Part shown: in pieces, positions 62,348 through 64,000 of the stretch
How positions within the stretch are numbered: position 1 is the stretch's first letter
Layout: each line of letters begins with the position of its first letter
NCBI RefSeq assembly: GCF_001536285.1
Contig: NZ_FAOZ01000033.1
Coordinates: 1-64,000, forward strand
Direction of reading: 5' to 3'
DNA length: 64,000 bases
From: Parafrankia irregularis
Lineage (GTDB): Bacteria; Actinomycetota; Actinomycetes; Frankiales; Frankiaceae
Program-made: the position numbers and the translations under genes
Notes under the pieces: model-generated
Databases searched by the model: none
Told to the model about the DNA's origin: nothing
Seen by the model: only the letters and a program-made list of their open reading frames with translations

Positions 62348-64000
62348 ATGGACGGCCGTTCTCAGGTAGGACCTCGGCTGAGGGGAACGCTGACGCGCAT
62401 CCGCCGGATCGCCGTAGGCATGGTCGTGGCTGTCGCGCTCGGCGCCGGCGCCGTGCATCCGGTCGCGGAGACTGCCCAGCTGGCCGGGCCGAACGAGTCG
62501 ATGGTGATCGACGGGGTCGGCGCGATCACGCTCGCGGCGGCCCTGGAGGACCTCGCCGCGGGGGTCACGCCCCAGGACATCGTTGTCGAGGTGGAGCTCG
62601 GTGACGATGTGGACCGCGCCTTCCTGGAGGATCTCGTCGCCGAGCAGAACTCCCGGCAGGGGTCGCTGAGCGACGTGTTCAAGCAGAATCTGCTCGCGCT
62701 TCCGACGGACCTGCCGGGAGGCGCGGCCGATGTCGGCGCCTACCCGGACGTCGACGGCGTCGTCGAGGTGACGGACACCGTCCTGCGCGTGACCATCCCC
62801 GCGGCCGAGGTAAGCACCCAGGTGAGCGCGCTGTTTCACACCATCGCGATCGCTCTCGGCACCGGGCTGGGCATGGTGGTGCGTGCCGCCTGCATCGGGG
62901 GGACGGCGGTGGCCGGCGCGTTGTGCGCGGCCATTGGCGGCGCGATCGGCGGGTTCGCCGGGCAGTTCCTGGTGCAGGCGATAGACAAGAAGCTCGGCAC
63001 GCTCGACGCGTGGGCCAAGATCATCGTCTCCACCGTCATCGGCGCCGCGGCCGGCTACGCCTGGGAAACCTGGATCAAGAACTGGGCGAAAGACGACCTG
63101 CCCGGCTATTTCGCGGCGATCGGCCGGACCGCGGTCAAGGTCGGCAAGACGCTGGCGGGCTGGTGGACCGGCGGCGCCGGCGTGGCCCTGGAGGACGCGG
63201 GCCTCGAGCTCCAGAACCTCGCGCCGATCCTCGAACGCATCGCCCGGGACGCGGCGGGCGCGGCGTCGGTCCTGTCCGGGATACGCCTGATGCCGGTGGG
63301 TGACTCGATCACCTACGGCGTCGGGTCGTCGGACGAGAACGGCTATCGGGACGAGCTGTGGGACTCCCTGAGCCAGACGGTGCTGACGCTGGACTTCGTG
63401 GGCTCCAACTCGTCGGGGACCATGTCCGACAGGAACCACAACGGGTGGCGGGGCGCGGTGATCGACGAGATCGCGAACGTGGCGGTCCCCGACGCGGCGT
63501 CGATGCGGCCGAACGTCGTGACGCTGATGGCGGGCACGAACGACATCCAGAAGGACCTGGATGTCGCGGGCGCGCCGGCCCGGCTGGGCGAGCTGATCGA
63601 CGGGCTGCGGGCGGCCTCGCCGGGGGTGGCGATCGTGGTGGCGACGCTGGTGCCGGTGAAGGGCGACACGGAGGCGCAGAAGCGGCGCAACGCCTACAAC
63701 GTGGCGGTGCGGTCGCTGGTGGCGGACCGGCAGGAGGGCGGGCAGAAGCTGGTGCTCGCCGAGATGGGACCCATGACGGACGCCATGATGTACGACCGGC
63801 TGCACCCGAACGACGCCGGCTACGACTACATGGCGGTCCAGTTCGACGGCGCCGTCCGGAAGCTGCTGGAGTACGGCTGGGTGAGCGAACCGGCGGCCGT
63901 CGACGGCTCGGGCGGAGGCTCCGGCGGCGGCGAGGCCGGTACGTGCGCGGTTCCCGGCGGCGGCTGGGAGGCGCTCGGCCGGATCGCGCAGGGCCCGATC
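62348..64000 (+). CDS. Secreted SGNH/GDSL-family hydrolase, 3' end beyond the window
   Basis: The frame is open from ATG 62348 to the window edge, giving 551 visible residues. A signal-like segment (GMVVAVALGAGAVHPVAETA) precedes ~280 residues without a recognised fold but with a hydrophobic Gly-rich region (~160-205, AIALGTGLGMVVRAACIGGTA, AAIGGAIGGFAG). The SGNH domain follows: catalytic Ser in MPVGDSITYG, NVVTLMAGTNDI (Asn in block III), and DRLHPNDAGYD with Asp/His. The C-terminus visible here is a Gly-rich linker followed by a Cys-containing segment, so another domain may follow. SGNH enzymes are esterases or lipases. Confidence 0.92.
   Translation, partial: MDGRSQVGPRLRGTLTRIRRIAVGMVVAVALGAGAVHPVAETAQLAGPNESMVIDGVGAITLAAALEDLAAGVTPQDIVVEVELGDDVDRAFLEDLVAEQNSRQGSLSDVFKQNLLALPTDLPGGAADVGAYPDVDGVVEVTDTVLRVTIPAAEVSTQVSALFHTIAIALGTGLGMVVRAACIGGTAVAGALCAAIGGAIGGFAGQFLVQAIDKKLGTLDAWAKIIVSTVIGAAAGYAWETWIKNWAKDDLPGYFAAIGRTAVKVGKTLAGWWTGGAGVALEDAGLELQNLAPILERIARDAAGAASVLSGIRLMPVGDSITYGVGSSDENGYRDELWDSLSQTVLTLDFVGSNSSGTMSDRNHNGWRGAVIDEIANVAVPDAASMRPNVVTLMAGTNDIQKDLDVAGAPARLGELIDGLRAASPGVAIVVATLVPVKGDTEAQKRRNAYNVAVRSLVADRQEGGQKLVLAEMGPMTDAMMYDRLHPNDAGYDYMAVQFDGAVRKLLEYGWVSEPAAVDGSGGGSGGGEAGTCAVPGGGWEALGRIAQGPI

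Noticed and set aside
62183-63805. A 540-codon minus-strand frame opposite the SGNH hydrolase
   Set aside because: The plus strand has catalytic SGNH blocks in order; the minus-strand product is His/Arg/Gln-rich with no family pattern.

Overview
The window is very GC-rich DNA with GTG and TTG starts, dense divergent gene pairs and Gly/Pro/Ala-rich proteins. It carries actinobacterial families (MmyB-type XRE regulators, MMPL transporter, PASTA kinase, DUF4232, SapA-like protein, NarL two-component pair), so it is an actinomycete chromosome, plausibly Frankia-like or another soil genus. The genus is inference. No rRNA, complete tRNA, CRISPR array or transposase was found.

Layout. 1-5.1 kb: two minus-strand STAND-type (NB-ARC) signalling ATPases with similar N-terminal adaptor domains. 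The second is bracketed by ~175-bp imperfect direct repeats, one of which contains the 3' half of a tRNA-Val(TAC). 5.1-9.8 kb: methyltransferase, membrane protein, peptidoglycan-binding/LysM protein, a poorly coding stretch, and a DUF4232 secreted protein. 9.8-14.8 kb: regulator/effector pairs (XRE with SnoaL-like protein, XRE with MFS exporter) and a dienelactone hydrolase. 15-20.3 kb: MMPL transporter, DUF1330-like protein, TspO and a lipoprotein alpha/beta hydrolase. 20.5-26.4 kb: two-component pair, MpaB-like oxygenase, small membrane protein and PASTA kinase. 27-33.5 kb: XRE regulator/aldo-keto reductase, PurN-like formyltransferase, a PadR-membrane protein-serine hydrolase operon, and an AlkD-like glycosylase. 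33.9-37.7 kb: a complete three-enzyme homogentisate route (hppD, hmgA, fahA). 38-46 kb: a membrane module of OB-fold protein, flotillin and an ~1800-residue AAA ATPase. 46-57.3 kb: SapA-like protein, AraC/SDR pair, DsbA-like protein, a three-gene substrate-binding/VWA module, GlxA-like regulator/epimerase pair, and a double SnoaL protein behind a SoxR/MerR-like box. 57.5-64 kb: small membrane proteins, a YhgE/Pip-like protein, a putative modification-dependent restriction enzyme (SRA-like plus PD-(D/E)XK) with a duplicated fragment of the YhgE-like gene on its far side, and an SGNH hydrolase cut by the right edge.

Three regions look accessory and conflict-related: the left STAND island, the flotillin-ATPase module, and the SRA-nuclease locus. 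In both the first and the third, the defence-like gene lies between direct repeats about 2.7 kb apart. The rest is ordinary actinobacterial metabolism, regulation and envelope biology.
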